Assembly (NCBI RefSeq): GCF_013386165.1
Contig: NZ_JACAOS010000001.1
Location: 547,476 to 611,475 of the forward strand
Length of the DNA stretch: 64,000 nucleotides
Direction: 5' to 3'
DNA from: Pseudomonas gingeri
GTDB taxonomy: Bacteria > Pseudomonadota > Gammaproteobacteria > Pseudomonadales > Pseudomonadaceae
The notes below the pieces were generated by a model. The model was not told the DNA's origin. It searched no databases and saw nothing but the letters and a program-made list of their open reading frames with translations. Every line of letters begins with the position of its first letter. The stretch's first letter is position 1. The translations under genes were made by a program, and so were the position numbers. Of the stretch, positions 1-7,016 are shown piece after piece.

Positions 1-515
1 AGTCCCTCGACGCCTCCAAACTGACTATTGGCAAGGACACCGCCGCGGCCTCACAGGCTACGGTGAACCTGATCCAGGATGCGTTGCTGGTACAGATCTC
101 CCAGTTTGTATCAATGATTCCGGTCGCGACGCCGGCGGTGAAACTGACGAGCACACCGTCGCTGGCCCAACAAGCCCAGCAGCCGGTGCAACGTGCCGAT
201 GTGCCAGTGGTCGACGATGTGCTGGCGCTGCGCGACGGCCTCAACGATGTGATCTGGCAGGCGGCGCTCAAGGCTGATGCGGTGCAATACGACGCACTCA
301 GTACGGTACGCCAGGCGCTGACGCAGCATCTCAACGCGGTGGCGTCCAATGGGGTGCGGCTGGTTGACCTGACGCCCAAGAGCACCCAGCCGGCCCTGCT
401 CGTATCTTACGATAAGCTTGGTGATGCCACGCGAGTGGGTGAAGTGGTGCAGCGCAACCGGATTCCGCACCCCGGTTTCATACCGCCGACGCCGTTGCAG
501 ATCTCCCAGGAGTAA
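1..515 (+). CDS. phage DNA circularisation-type tail protein, 3' part (cut by window edge)
   Basis: The open frame runs in from the left edge (first full codon at base 3), so only the last 170 or so codons are visible. The GTG at 63 is just an internal codon. The visible part is acidic and helical, without a catalytic motif, and ends with a Pro-rich segment (HPGFIPPTPLQ). Position directly before gpP, together with this C-terminus, fits the Mu gpN / DNA circularisation family that precedes gpP in Mu-like tail clusters. In that family the protein takes part in tail/baseplate assembly despite its name. The stop is 3 bases from the next start, so the two are translationally linked. The family call is inference from gene order plus C-terminal likeness. 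Confidence 0.65.
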   Translation, partial: SLDASKLTIGKDTAAASQATVNLIQDALLVQISQFVSMIPVATPAVKLTSTPSLAQQAQQPVQRADVPVVDDVLALRDGLNDVIWQAALKADAVQYDALSTVRQALTQHLNAVASNGVRLVDLTPKSTQPALLVSYDKLGDATRVGEVVQRNRIPHPGFIPPTPLQISQE

Positions 516-518
516 GCC

Positions 519-1562
519 ATGACCGACATCGACAATGCCGTCGTCCTGTTGGTCGACGGCCTGAGTTATGAGGGCTGGAAGACCATCGAGATCAGTGCTG
601 ACCTCGAGCGTCAATTCCGTACCTTCAAGCTCGGTATCACCTGGAAATGGCCCGGGCAGACCCAGGCCCTGCCGATCAAGGCCGGTGCCCGCTGTTCGGT
701 CATGATCGGCTGCGATCAGGTCCTGACCGGTTACGTGTTCAAGGCCCCCATCAGCTATGACGGCAATCAGATCAGCCTGACGGTCGAGGGCAGTTCGCTG
801 ACCCAGGACCTGGTGGATTGCGCGGCCGTCAACCAGCCGAGCCAATGGCGTGAACAGAGCCTGCTGAAGATCGTCGAGGCACTGGCCAAACCCTACAAGA
901 TCAATGTGCGCAGCGAGATCCCGGAAACCACCAAACTGCAAACCCACAGCATCGTGCCGGGTGAGACGGTGTTCAAGTCCATCGATCGGTTGCTGACCTT
1001 GTATCGGGTGTTCTCCACCGACGACGCGGCCGGCAACCTGGTACTCGCCAAACCCGGAAGTGCCGGGCGGGCGACGGATGCACTGGAGCTGGGCAAGAAT
1101 ATTCTTTCGGCCAATACGGCGAGGGACTACAGCGCGGTGTTCTCCGAGTACCGGGTGATCGGCCAGCACAAGGGCAGCGACCAGAGCAGCGGCAGTGCAG
1201 TGAGCGAAGTCTCCGGGGTGTCCAGCGAGACCAGTCCGGATCGCAAGCGCGTCACGGTGATCAGTGAAAGCGCGCAGCTTACTCCGGTGCTGGCCCAGCA
1301 ACGGGCTGACTGGGAGCGGGCGACACGCCGCGCCAGGGCCCTGACGACCACCTACACCGTGCAGGGCTGGCGACAGTCCAACGGTGATCTGTGGCGACAC
1401 AACCTGACCGTGCGGGTGAAGGATCCAGTGCTGGATGTGGACCAGGACATGCTCATCTCCAAGGTGACTTATTCGTTGTCTGCGCAGGGCTCGATCACCA
1501 CCCTGGTCGTGGCGCCACCGCAGGTCTTCGATGCCACACCGGCACCTGCCAAGGCCAAGTAG
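519..1562 (+). CDS. Mu gpP-like baseplate hub protein
   Basis: This 347-residue protein resembles the Mu gpP/COG4379 family, the baseplate hub component of contractile tails (the T4 gp27 role). The N-terminus (VVLLVDGLSYEGWKTIEI) and the middle block typical of hub proteins (KPYKINVRSEIPETTKLQ, then PGETVFKSIDRL) are visible. A Ser-rich linker lies around residues 225-245, before the C-terminal beta domain (YTVQGWRQSNGDLWRHNL). The ATG lies 3 bases after the upstream stop. The baseplate V gene does not follow at once: a REP doublet intervenes. Length is normal for the family, and no damage is visible. Confidence 0.85.
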   Translation: MTDIDNAVVLLVDGLSYEGWKTIEISADLERQFRTFKLGITWKWPGQTQALPIKAGARCSVMIGCDQVLTGYVFKAPISYDGNQISLTVEGSSLTQDLVDCAAVNQPSQWREQSLLKIVEALAKPYKINVRSEIPETTKLQTHSIVPGETVFKSIDRLLTLYRVFSTDDAAGNLVLAKPGSAGRATDALELGKNILSANTARDYSAVFSEYRVIGQHKGSDQSSGSAVSEVSGVSSETSPDRKRVTVISESAQLTPVLAQQRADWERATRRARALTTTYTVQGWRQSNGDLWRHNLTVRVKDPVLDVDQDMLISKVTYSLSAQGSITTLVVAPPQVFDATPAPAKAK

Positions 1563-1588
1563 CCCGCCTCATCTGTTGCGTCTGTTCT

Positions 1589-1689
1589 GCCGCTATCGCC
1601 AGCCAGCTGGCCCCTGCAGTGTTCGTGTCCAACCCGCATTTTGCATACGACCCAAAACCTGCAGGAGTCAGCTGGCTGGCGATAGCGGC
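1589..1689. repeat. REPIN (inverted REP pair) inside the baseplate operon
   Basis: Two 30-base arms, 1589-1618 and 1660-1689, are inverted copies matching at 28 of 30 positions. The core is CCAGCCAGCTGG next to a CGCTATCG tail. The loop is about 41 bases. This is the REP-doublet layout of fluorescent pseudomonads, but it sits between two co-transcribed tail genes. It lies between the gpP stop and the gp45 start and would form a strong hairpin in the mRNA. Confidence 0.8.
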
Positions 1690-1723
1690 CTCCCTGACAC
1701 ACCGCTCGCCCAAGGAACACACC

Positions 1724-2233
1724 ATGAGCCTACTGACACGCCTACTGGCGCGCGGCACTGTCGTGCTCGCCAACTCGGCCAACAAACTGCAATCGCTGCA
1801 AATGCGCCTGACCGCCGGTGAAGTGAACGACGACATGGAGCACTTCGAACCCTACGGCTTCACCAGCAACCCGCTGGCCGGCGCTGAAGGCATCGCCACC
1901 TTTCTCGGCGGCGACCGTTCCCACGCGATCGTCCTGGTGGTCGCCGACCGCCGCTACCGCCTGCAGAACCTCGCCCCCGGCGAAATCGCCCTCTACACCG
2001 ATGAAGGCGACAAGATCCACTTTCAGCGCGGCCGGATCATTGATATCGAAACCGGCACCCTGAATATCCGTGCCACTACTGCGGTGAACATCGACAGCCC
2101 GAGCCTGACCCAGACCGGCAAGATCGTCTCCCAGGGTGACCAGATCGCTGGTGGCATCAGCCAGATGAAGCATGTGCACGGCGGCATCCAGCCGGGTAAC
2201 GGCCAGACCGGCGCGCCGACGGGAGGTGCCTGA
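1724..2233 (+). CDS. Mu gp45-like baseplate spike protein (gpV family)
   Basis: The protein has 169 residues from the ATG at 1724. The frame is open further upstream, but that part translates the REP doublet, so the internal ATG is preferred (MSLLTRLLARGTVVLANSAN). The family is the Mu gp45 / baseplate assembly V group, which forms the central spike at the tail tip that punctures the outer membrane. The block FEPYGFTSNPLAGAEG and the later OB-fold/beta segments (LAPGEIALYTDEGD, GTLNIRATTAVNI) are typical. The C-terminal HVHGG segment contains an HxH motif of the kind that binds a metal at spike tips in related proteins. The stop TGA overlaps the next ATG by one base. Confidence 0.85.
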   Translation: MSLLTRLLARGTVVLANSANKLQSLQMRLTAGEVNDDMEHFEPYGFTSNPLAGAEGIATFLGGDRSHAIVLVVADRRYRLQNLAPGEIALYTDEGDKIHFQRGRIIDIETGTLNIRATTAVNIDSPSLTQTGKIVSQGDQIAGGISQMKHVHGGIQPGNGQTGAPTGGA

Positions 2234-2631
2234 TGTTCGTTTCCAACGACCTCAAGACGGCGCTGACCCGTTCAGTGCTGATCAGCCTGTTTAGCTGGCG
2301 CCGCGCCAACACCGATGACCCGATCGATGACGACGAGCGTTTCGGTTGGTGGGGTGACAGTTTTCCCTCGGTGACCGATGACCGTATCGGCTCGCGGCTG
2401 TGGCTGTTGCGGCGGGTCAAGCTCACCGCGCAGACCCAGCTCGACGCCGAATTCTATGCCCGGGAAGCCTTGCAATGGCTGCTCGACGACGGCCATTGCA
2501 GCGCCATCGACATTCAAACCGAACGGCTCGACGCCCAGCGACTGAACCTGCGTACGGTTCTGACCCTGGCCAGCGGCGAGCGCCTGGACATCAACCCGAA
2601 CCATAGTTGGCAGGTGACTTATGCCGTTTGA
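2233..2631 (+). CDS. Mu gp46-like baseplate protein
   Basis: This 132-residue protein of the GP46 family is a T4 gp25-like wedge component linking the baseplate to the sheath. The segment RFGWWGDSFPSVTDDRIGSRLWLL is the recognisable gp46 block near residues 36-60. The later stretch AREALQWLLDDG is the helix seen in the family. Translation is coupled to gp45 (TGATG) and overlaps the start of gp47 by 11 bases, as in other Mu-like baseplate operons. Length and content are normal. Confidence 0.85.
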   Translation: MFVSNDLKTALTRSVLISLFSWRRANTDDPIDDDERFGWWGDSFPSVTDDRIGSRLWLLRRVKLTAQTQLDAEFYAREALQWLLDDGHCSAIDIQTERLDAQRLNLRTVLTLASGERLDINPNHSWQVTYAV

Positions 2632-3661
2632 AACCCCTTCGCTACCGGTGTTGATCAATCGCACCCAAGGCGACCTGGCCGGCGATTCGCTGCGCCAGTC
2701 CGATGCACAGGTCCTGGCCCGCACCCTGAGTGGCGCGGCCTTCGGCCTCTACGGCTACCTCGACTGGATCGCCGATCAGATCCTGCCCGACACCGCCGAT
2801 GACACCACCCTGGAACGTATTGCCACATTGCGTTTGCGTCAACCCCGCAAGGCGGCGCAAGCGGCTATCGGCAGTGTCAGCTTTACCGCTGCGGCAGGGG
2901 CAGTGCTTGATGCCGGGACCTTGCTGCAGACCAGTGACGGACGCAGTTACACCGTGACGGTTGGCGGCACCACCAGCGGTGGGACCAATACCGCGCAGAT
3001 CCAGGCGCTGGATGCCGGCAGCCTGGGCAATGGTGATACCGGCCTGACGCTGTTTCCGGTGCAGCCGGTGCAAGGTATCGGCAATACCTTCACGGTGCTG
3101 GATCCGGGCTTGAGCGGTGGTGTCGCGGCGGAAAGTACCGAATCGTTGCGGGCTCGGGTGATCAGTTCCTATCGCATTATTCCCAACGGCGGTTCGGCGG
3201 CTGACTACGAAACCTGGGCACTGGAATGCCCGGGGATTACCCGGGCCTGGTGTCGCGGCAGCTACCTGGGGCCGGGCACCGTCGGCTTGTTCGTGATGCG
3301 TGACGATGATCCTGTGCCGTTGCCGGATGACGATCAACTGGCATTGGTCCAGGCCTATATCGACCCGCTGCGCCCGGTGACCGCCGAGTTGCATGTATTG
3401 GCGCCGGTGCTGGTCCCGGTGACCTACACCTTGCGCCTGATCCCGGATACCACCGCCATCCGCGCCGCCGTCGTGGCCGAGTTGCAGGACCTGCATGATC
3501 GTGAGGGCGGCCTGGGTGAAACCTTGCTGCTGACTCATATCGCCGAGTCCATCAGCAGTGCCAGCGGCGAGCAGGATCACCTGCTGGTCTCTCCATCCGC
3601 CGATGTGCCAGCCGCCACCAATCAGTTGCTGACCTTCGGGGGGTGTGTATGGCTGCAGTAA
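2621..3661 (+). CDS. baseplate J family protein (Mu gp47-like)
   Basis: This 346-residue protein resembles Mu gp47 / P2 gpJ, the main wedge protein of contractile-tail baseplates (T4 gp6 role). Visible blocks are the N-terminal TLERIATLRLRQPRKAA, a central Gly/Thr-rich beta region (about 85-160), and the signature AESTESLRARVISSYR followed by GGSAADYETWALECPGITRAW. The latter is the hallmark of the baseplate J family. It overlaps gp46 upstream and gp48 downstream, showing one tightly coupled baseplate operon. Confidence 0.9.
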   Translation: MPFETPSLPVLINRTQGDLAGDSLRQSDAQVLARTLSGAAFGLYGYLDWIADQILPDTADDTTLERIATLRLRQPRKAAQAAIGSVSFTAAAGAVLDAGTLLQTSDGRSYTVTVGGTTSGGTNTAQIQALDAGSLGNGDTGLTLFPVQPVQGIGNTFTVLDPGLSGGVAAESTESLRARVISSYRIIPNGGSAADYETWALECPGITRAWCRGSYLGPGTVGLFVMRDDDPVPLPDDDQLALVQAYIDPLRPVTAELHVLAPVLVPVTYTLRLIPDTTAIRAAVVAELQDLHDREGGLGETLLLTHIAESISSASGEQDHLLVSPSADVPAATNQLLTFGGCVWLQ

Positions 3662-4248
3662 GAACGGCTGAGCAATACCAGGAGCAACTGCGCAGTTTGA
3701 TGCCGGCCGGTCCCGCCTGGGACCCGGAGCAGGTGCCGGAGATCCAGCAGGTGCTGCTGGGGATTGCCCAGGAGCTGGCACGGGTTGATGCCCGGGCCGT
3801 GGACCTGATCAACGAAGTTGACCCGGTGACGGTCAGTGAGCTGGTGCCGGATTGGGAGCGGGTTATGAACCTGCCCGATCCGTGCCTGGGGCCGACGCCC
3901 TTGTTCGACGACCGTCGGGTGGCGGTGCGTCGGCGATTGCTGGCGGTGGGTGACCAGAGCATCGGTTACTTCATCGATATCGCCCGCAGCCAGGGGTATC
4001 CGAATGCCAGTGTTACCGAGCTACAGACCCCGCGCATGGGGCGGGCTCGGTTCGGCAAGGCGCGCTTCGGCACCTGGCAGGCGCAGTTCATGTGGACACT
4101 CAATACCGGTGGCCGATTGCTGCTGGGCCGGCGTTTCGGCGCGAGTTACTGGGGCGAGCGTTTTGGTGCCAACCCCGGTAGCGCCTTGGAATGTCTGATA
4201 CATCGCAGTGCCCCGGCTCATACGCTGGTGCATATCAATTATGACTAG
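3649..4248 (+). CDS. Mu gp48-like (YmfQ/DUF2313) tail protein, intact copy
   Basis: This 199-residue member of the YmfQ/DUF2313 family (Mu gp48) sits at the baseplate rim between gp47 and the fibre. An alternative GTG lies at 3643, but the ATG at 3649 sits at good spacing behind a G-rich stretch and is preferred. It overlaps the end of gp47 by 13 bases. The C-terminal half (MWTLNTGGRLLLGRRFGASY) is repeated almost exactly at 6607-7005, where the first 72 residues are missing. The intact copy is therefore this one. It marks the left boundary of the tandem duplication, which starts near base 3850 inside this gene. Confidence 0.85.
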   Translation: MAAVRTAEQYQEQLRSLMPAGPAWDPEQVPEIQQVLLGIAQELARVDARAVDLINEVDPVTVSELVPDWERVMNLPDPCLGPTPLFDDRRVAVRRRLLAVGDQSIGYFIDIARSQGYPNASVTELQTPRMGRARFGKARFGTWQAQFMWTLNTGGRLLLGRRFGASYWGERFGANPGSALECLIHRSAPAHTLVHINYD

Positions 4249-4259
4249 AGGGTAGAGAC

Positions 4260-5630
4260 GTGGATTATCCAAAAAGCGTGCCCAGCGTTGGGCTGGTGAA
4301 TGGAAAGTTTGTTGATGAGAGCCCGGTGAATGGAACACCGGGGTCATTGATTCCTTCCAGTTGGGGGAATGCGGTGACTGACGAAATCTTGTCGGTCATT
4401 CGTTCAACCAATGCTGTTCCGACAGAAAGTAATAATGCGCAGCTGACAGATGCCATCGTCAGTATCGCTGATTTGCGAGCCTCTCAAGCGGTTTCAAAAG
4501 CAGTATCCCAATCGACTGAAAACGCTTCAGGTGTGGCGAAAATCGCCACGCAGGTTCAGACCAACTTGGGGGTTGATGATACGACTATTGTCACGCCTAA
4601 AAAGATGGCTGGCGCAGTGCAGGGCCAGGCGTTGGTTGCTTTCACAACTACTGGCGCTGCGCCCCAGTTCGCTCTGGCTCCTGTGCCAGCGGCCAGTGCA
4701 TATACGGTGAATCAGCGGTTTCAGGTAAGTTTCAACGCGGCTGGTGGTGCAGCACCAACACTTAATATATCTGGGTTGGGCGTAAAGAACCTAAAGCAAT
4801 ATAATTCTTTCGGGGGGAAGGTCGCGGCAATTATTGTGTCTGGTCAGGTTTCTGACGTCGTTTACGATGGCACTGATTTTGTGGTTCTTGATGCGTTACC
4901 AAACTTGACTGGCATAACTTCAGCGCAGTTTGATAACTCCGCAAATCTTGCGACAGCTGCGTTTGTTAATCGTGTTGGGGTTCAGTTTAGTACCATCCGC
5001 AGTATTGTATTGTCAGCTACTACCGTCACGCTTACGGCGGCGGACGCGGGCTCTCTTGTGAACGTAACCGGATCCGGTGGCGGAATCTTGGTCTTACCTT
5101 TGGCTTCGACGGTGCCCTCAGGTGCAGCGATAACCGTTCGAGCATCAAATACATCGGTGTCTGCAAATACGATTTCTTCCCAAGGTGCTAATACGATATC
5201 TGGGTTGCTAGCAGCAGATGCCACTAATCCATTGGTCATGCGTAGTGGTGATTCGGCGGTATTTGTTTCTGATGGGGTGTCAGGGTGGATTGTTTCTGCG
5301 GACACTACTTACAATGCGGCAATTGCACAGATGTCGAATTACTTTACGGCTTCGCAGCTTAAAGCGTGGAATGGCTATCAAACGCTGCCCGGTGGCTACA
5401 TAATTCAAAAAGGTCTGTTGTTGTGTACGTCGGCAAATACATTTTATACATTCACGTTTCCTAAAGCGTTTCCCAGCTCTGCGGGAAGCACTACGATTTT
5501 GATCAGTCCTACCAACGGTAGTTTGTCAGGGAGTATTATTGCTTACCCTACTACACCAACGGGCACATCGGTACAGGTGTTGTGCAATACCGGCGGTGCA
5601 TATATTCAAATACTCGCGATCGGTTACTAA
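4260..5630 (+). CDS. tail fibre A (receptor-binding protein)
   Basis: This 456-residue fibre starts with GTG 11 bases after gp48. The N-terminal part (MDYPKSVPSVGLVNGKFVDE, then VTDEILSVIRSTNAVP) is the baseplate-attachment region of Mu/P2-type fibres. The middle carries short repeats of the QFDNSANLATAAFVNRVGVQ type seen in trimeric fibre shafts. The C-terminus (about 350-456: LKAWNGYQTLPGGYIIQKG to IQILAIGY) resembles the gp53-like tip domain of enterobacterial and Pseudomonas tail fibres and would bind the target surface. The first 150 or so residues are nearly identical to fibre B at 7017; the tip is unrelated. The 3' half is clearly more AT-rich than the baseplate genes, suggesting transfer of the tip-coding part. 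Confidence 0.85.
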   Translation: MDYPKSVPSVGLVNGKFVDESPVNGTPGSLIPSSWGNAVTDEILSVIRSTNAVPTESNNAQLTDAIVSIADLRASQAVSKAVSQSTENASGVAKIATQVQTNLGVDDTTIVTPKKMAGAVQGQALVAFTTTGAAPQFALAPVPAASAYTVNQRFQVSFNAAGGAAPTLNISGLGVKNLKQYNSFGGKVAAIIVSGQVSDVVYDGTDFVVLDALPNLTGITSAQFDNSANLATAAFVNRVGVQFSTIRSIVLSATTVTLTAADAGSLVNVTGSGGGILVLPLASTVPSGAAITVRASNTSVSANTISSQGANTISGLLAADATNPLVMRSGDSAVFVSDGVSGWIVSADTTYNAAIAQMSNYFTASQLKAWNGYQTLPGGYIIQKGLLLCTSANTFYTFTFPKAFPSSAGSTTILISPTNGSLSGSIIAYPTTPTGTSVQVLCNTGGAYIQILAIGY

Positions 5631-5643
5631 TAGGGGTAGATAA

Positions 5644-6072
5644 ATGCTGATGTTTAGCGCGTTTACGGCCGGGTTTTATCCGGCAGATGAGAAGGATATT
5701 TATGTTGCGGCTGGCACATGGCCGGTCGATGCGATTGAAATGTCTGAAGCCGAAGTGTCTGAATTCTGGTGTGTGCAAGCCCCTGACGGCAAACTTTTAG
5801 GCGCTGACGCTGGAGGGCGCCCCGCATGGGTTGATATCCCTGCACCTTCGGTTGAAGAGCTGACTAGTCGAGCAGTTGCTTTGATGAATCAGTACATTTC
5901 CGCAGCGACGGTGGCAATTGCCCCGCTGCAAGATGCTGTGGACCTTGATATTGCGACTGACGCCGATACGGCAAACCTGAAGCTCTGGAAACAGTACCGG
6001 GTGGCCATCAACCGTGTATCCGAGCAGCCGGGATACCCCGCGACGATCGGCTGGCCCACGCCGCCGGTCTGA
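5644..6072 (+). CDS. tail fibre assembly chaperone A
   Basis: This 142-residue protein of the caudoviral tail-fibre assembly family helps the fibre trimer fold and is normally paired with its own fibre. The C-terminal block with IAPLQDAVDLDIATDAD, LWKQYRVAINRV and YPATIGWPTPP is the conserved family core and is shared with chaperone B. The N-terminal half (FSAFTAGFYPADEKD) is unlike chaperone B, matching the different fibre tips. The start is 13 bases after the fibre A stop. A G+C hairpin with a T-run follows (around 6083-6105) and may end transcription. Confidence 0.85.
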   Translation: MLMFSAFTAGFYPADEKDIYVAAGTWPVDAIEMSEAEVSEFWCVQAPDGKLLGADAGGRPAWVDIPAPSVEELTSRAVALMNQYISAATVAIAPLQDAVDLDIATDADTANLKLWKQYRVAINRVSEQPGYPATIGWPTPPV

Positions 6073-6130
6073 TAGCCTTCCCCATGCCGCATTGAGCGGT
6101 TTTTTACGCCTCCTGACCCCGGCGTTTTCA

Positions 6131-6310
6131 TTATCTACAACTTGGGCGCGGCGAACCTCGGTTCTTCGACGTTGTTGAAGTTGCTCAATGCCGGCGACTA
6201 TGTCGGTGCCGCAGCCCAGTTCCCGCGTTGGAGCAAGGCCGGTGGCCAGGTATTGGTCAGGCTCACTGCCCGCCGTGCCGCTGAGCAGCAGATGTTTTTG
6301 GGGCATCGTG
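6131..6310 (+). pseudogene. lysozyme remnant (3' end only)
   Basis: Bases from about 6131 match the last 60 codons of the intact lysozyme at 8797-9228, beginning in the IYNLGAANLGSS segment. The start codon, catalytic Glu region and first 80 or so codons are gone. The junction lies where GTTTTCAT (as upstream of the intact gene) meets TATCTACAAC (inside it), so the loss looks like a deletion between short similar GTTTT-AT sequences. One G of the run before the stop is also missing relative to the intact gene, which shifts the frame and removes the stop. This cannot make an active enzyme. Confidence 0.85.
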
Positions 6311-6553
6311 AGTCTACCGGGTCGGTTCATGCCGGACCTGGTTGCCCTGCTAGTGCTGGCGCCGGTGCTGCTGACGGGCTGTGCAGCCGAGTGCAAGTCC
6401 TCCTACGCACCGCCAGTAGCGGCAGCGGCCATTCCGGAACTTGCACCGGCGGCCCGACAGTCACCAATCCCGGCAATCTACTCGTCGTTGTGCTCGACCA
6501 ATCTGTCCAGCGAAATCGAGAGCTGGCAGCGGTCGCTGATACTGCCCGAGTGA
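6308..6553 (+). CDS. chimeric Rz/Rz1 lipoprotein ORF in the degraded copy
   Basis: This is an 81-codon open frame starting at the GTG that corresponds to the Rz start of the intact copy. It begins in the Rz frame (transmembrane part PDLVALLVL). An internal deletion then passes it directly into the Rz1 frame, giving the lipobox LLTGC with Cys at residue 25. The normal Rz1 tail with its Pro/Ala stretch follows, up to SWQRSLILPE. The result is a complete putative outer-membrane lipoprotein whose signal sequence comes from Rz. In the intact copy the corresponding deleted block lies between about 9273 and 9484. Whether it is expressed is unknown; it may simply be a fortuitous survivor of decay. 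Confidence 0.45.
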   Translation: MSLPGRFMPDLVALLVLAPVLLTGCAAECKSSYAPPVAAAAIPELAPAARQSPIPAIYSSLCSTNLSSEIESWQRSLILPE

Positions 6554-6600
6554 AGGTGCTCGCCTGCGAAGTCCAGTTTGATGCGTTGAAGGCACAATAA
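6308..6600 (+). pseudogene. Rz (i-spanin) remnant with internal deletion
   Basis: This is the counterpart of the intact spanin at 9225-9734. About 210 bases, including the coiled-coil part of Rz, are missing. The Rz C-terminal frame (NRELAAVADTARVKVLACEV) survives up to TAA at 6598-6600, but it is no longer in frame with the Rz start. The bases taagcgaagg after the stop are shared with the intact copy. Immediately after them the sequence switches to gp48 internal sequence, which is the duplication junction (about 6607). Confidence 0.8.
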
Positions 6601-6606
6601 GCGAAG

Positions 6607-7005
6607 GATCGGGAGCAGGTGATGGACTTGCCCGATCCGTGCTTGGGACCGACGCCCTGGTTCGACGATCGCTGTGTAGCGGTGCGTCGGCGATTACTGG
6701 CGGAGGGTGACGAGAGCATCGGTCATTTCATCGATATCGCCCGTAGCCAAAGCTATCTGAATGCCGGCGTCACTGAACTGCAAGCCTTGCGCATGGGCTG
6801 GTCTCGGTTTGGCAAAGCGTGCTTCGGCTCTTGGCAGGCACAGTTCATGTGGACGCTCAATACCGGTAGCCGATTGCTTTTGGGTCGGCGTTTTGGCGCG
6901 AGCTACTGGGGCGAGCGCTTTGGGGTCAATCCTGGCAGCGCCCTGGAATGCCTGATACATCGCACTGCACCGGCGCATACGCTCGTGCACATCAATTATG
7001 ATTAG
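6607..7005 (+). pseudogene. truncated gp48 copy (lacks first 72 residues)
   Basis: From base 6607 the sequence matches gp48 from base 3850 onward, up to the shared stop region. The open frame has GTG at 6619 and ATG at 6622 and could give about 127-129 residues equal to gp48 residues 73-199. Most differences from the intact copy are silent or conservative, and the frame is intact. The missing N-terminal half would normally contact gp47, so a structural role as in gp48 is unlikely. It is the expected scar of a tandem duplication whose left end lies inside gp48. Expression of a C-terminal fragment cannot be excluded. Confidence 0.8.
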
Positions 7006-7016
7006 AGGATAAAAAC

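Noticed and set aside
111..1400. 429-codon minus-strand frame across the gpN/gpP genes
   Set aside because: Spans two genuine tail genes in antisense and shows shadow-type composition (many His, Arg, Gly).
1391..1723. Upstream extension of the gp45 frame
   Set aside because: It overlaps the end of gpP and translates the REP doublet; the ATG at 1724 gives the family-type N-terminus.
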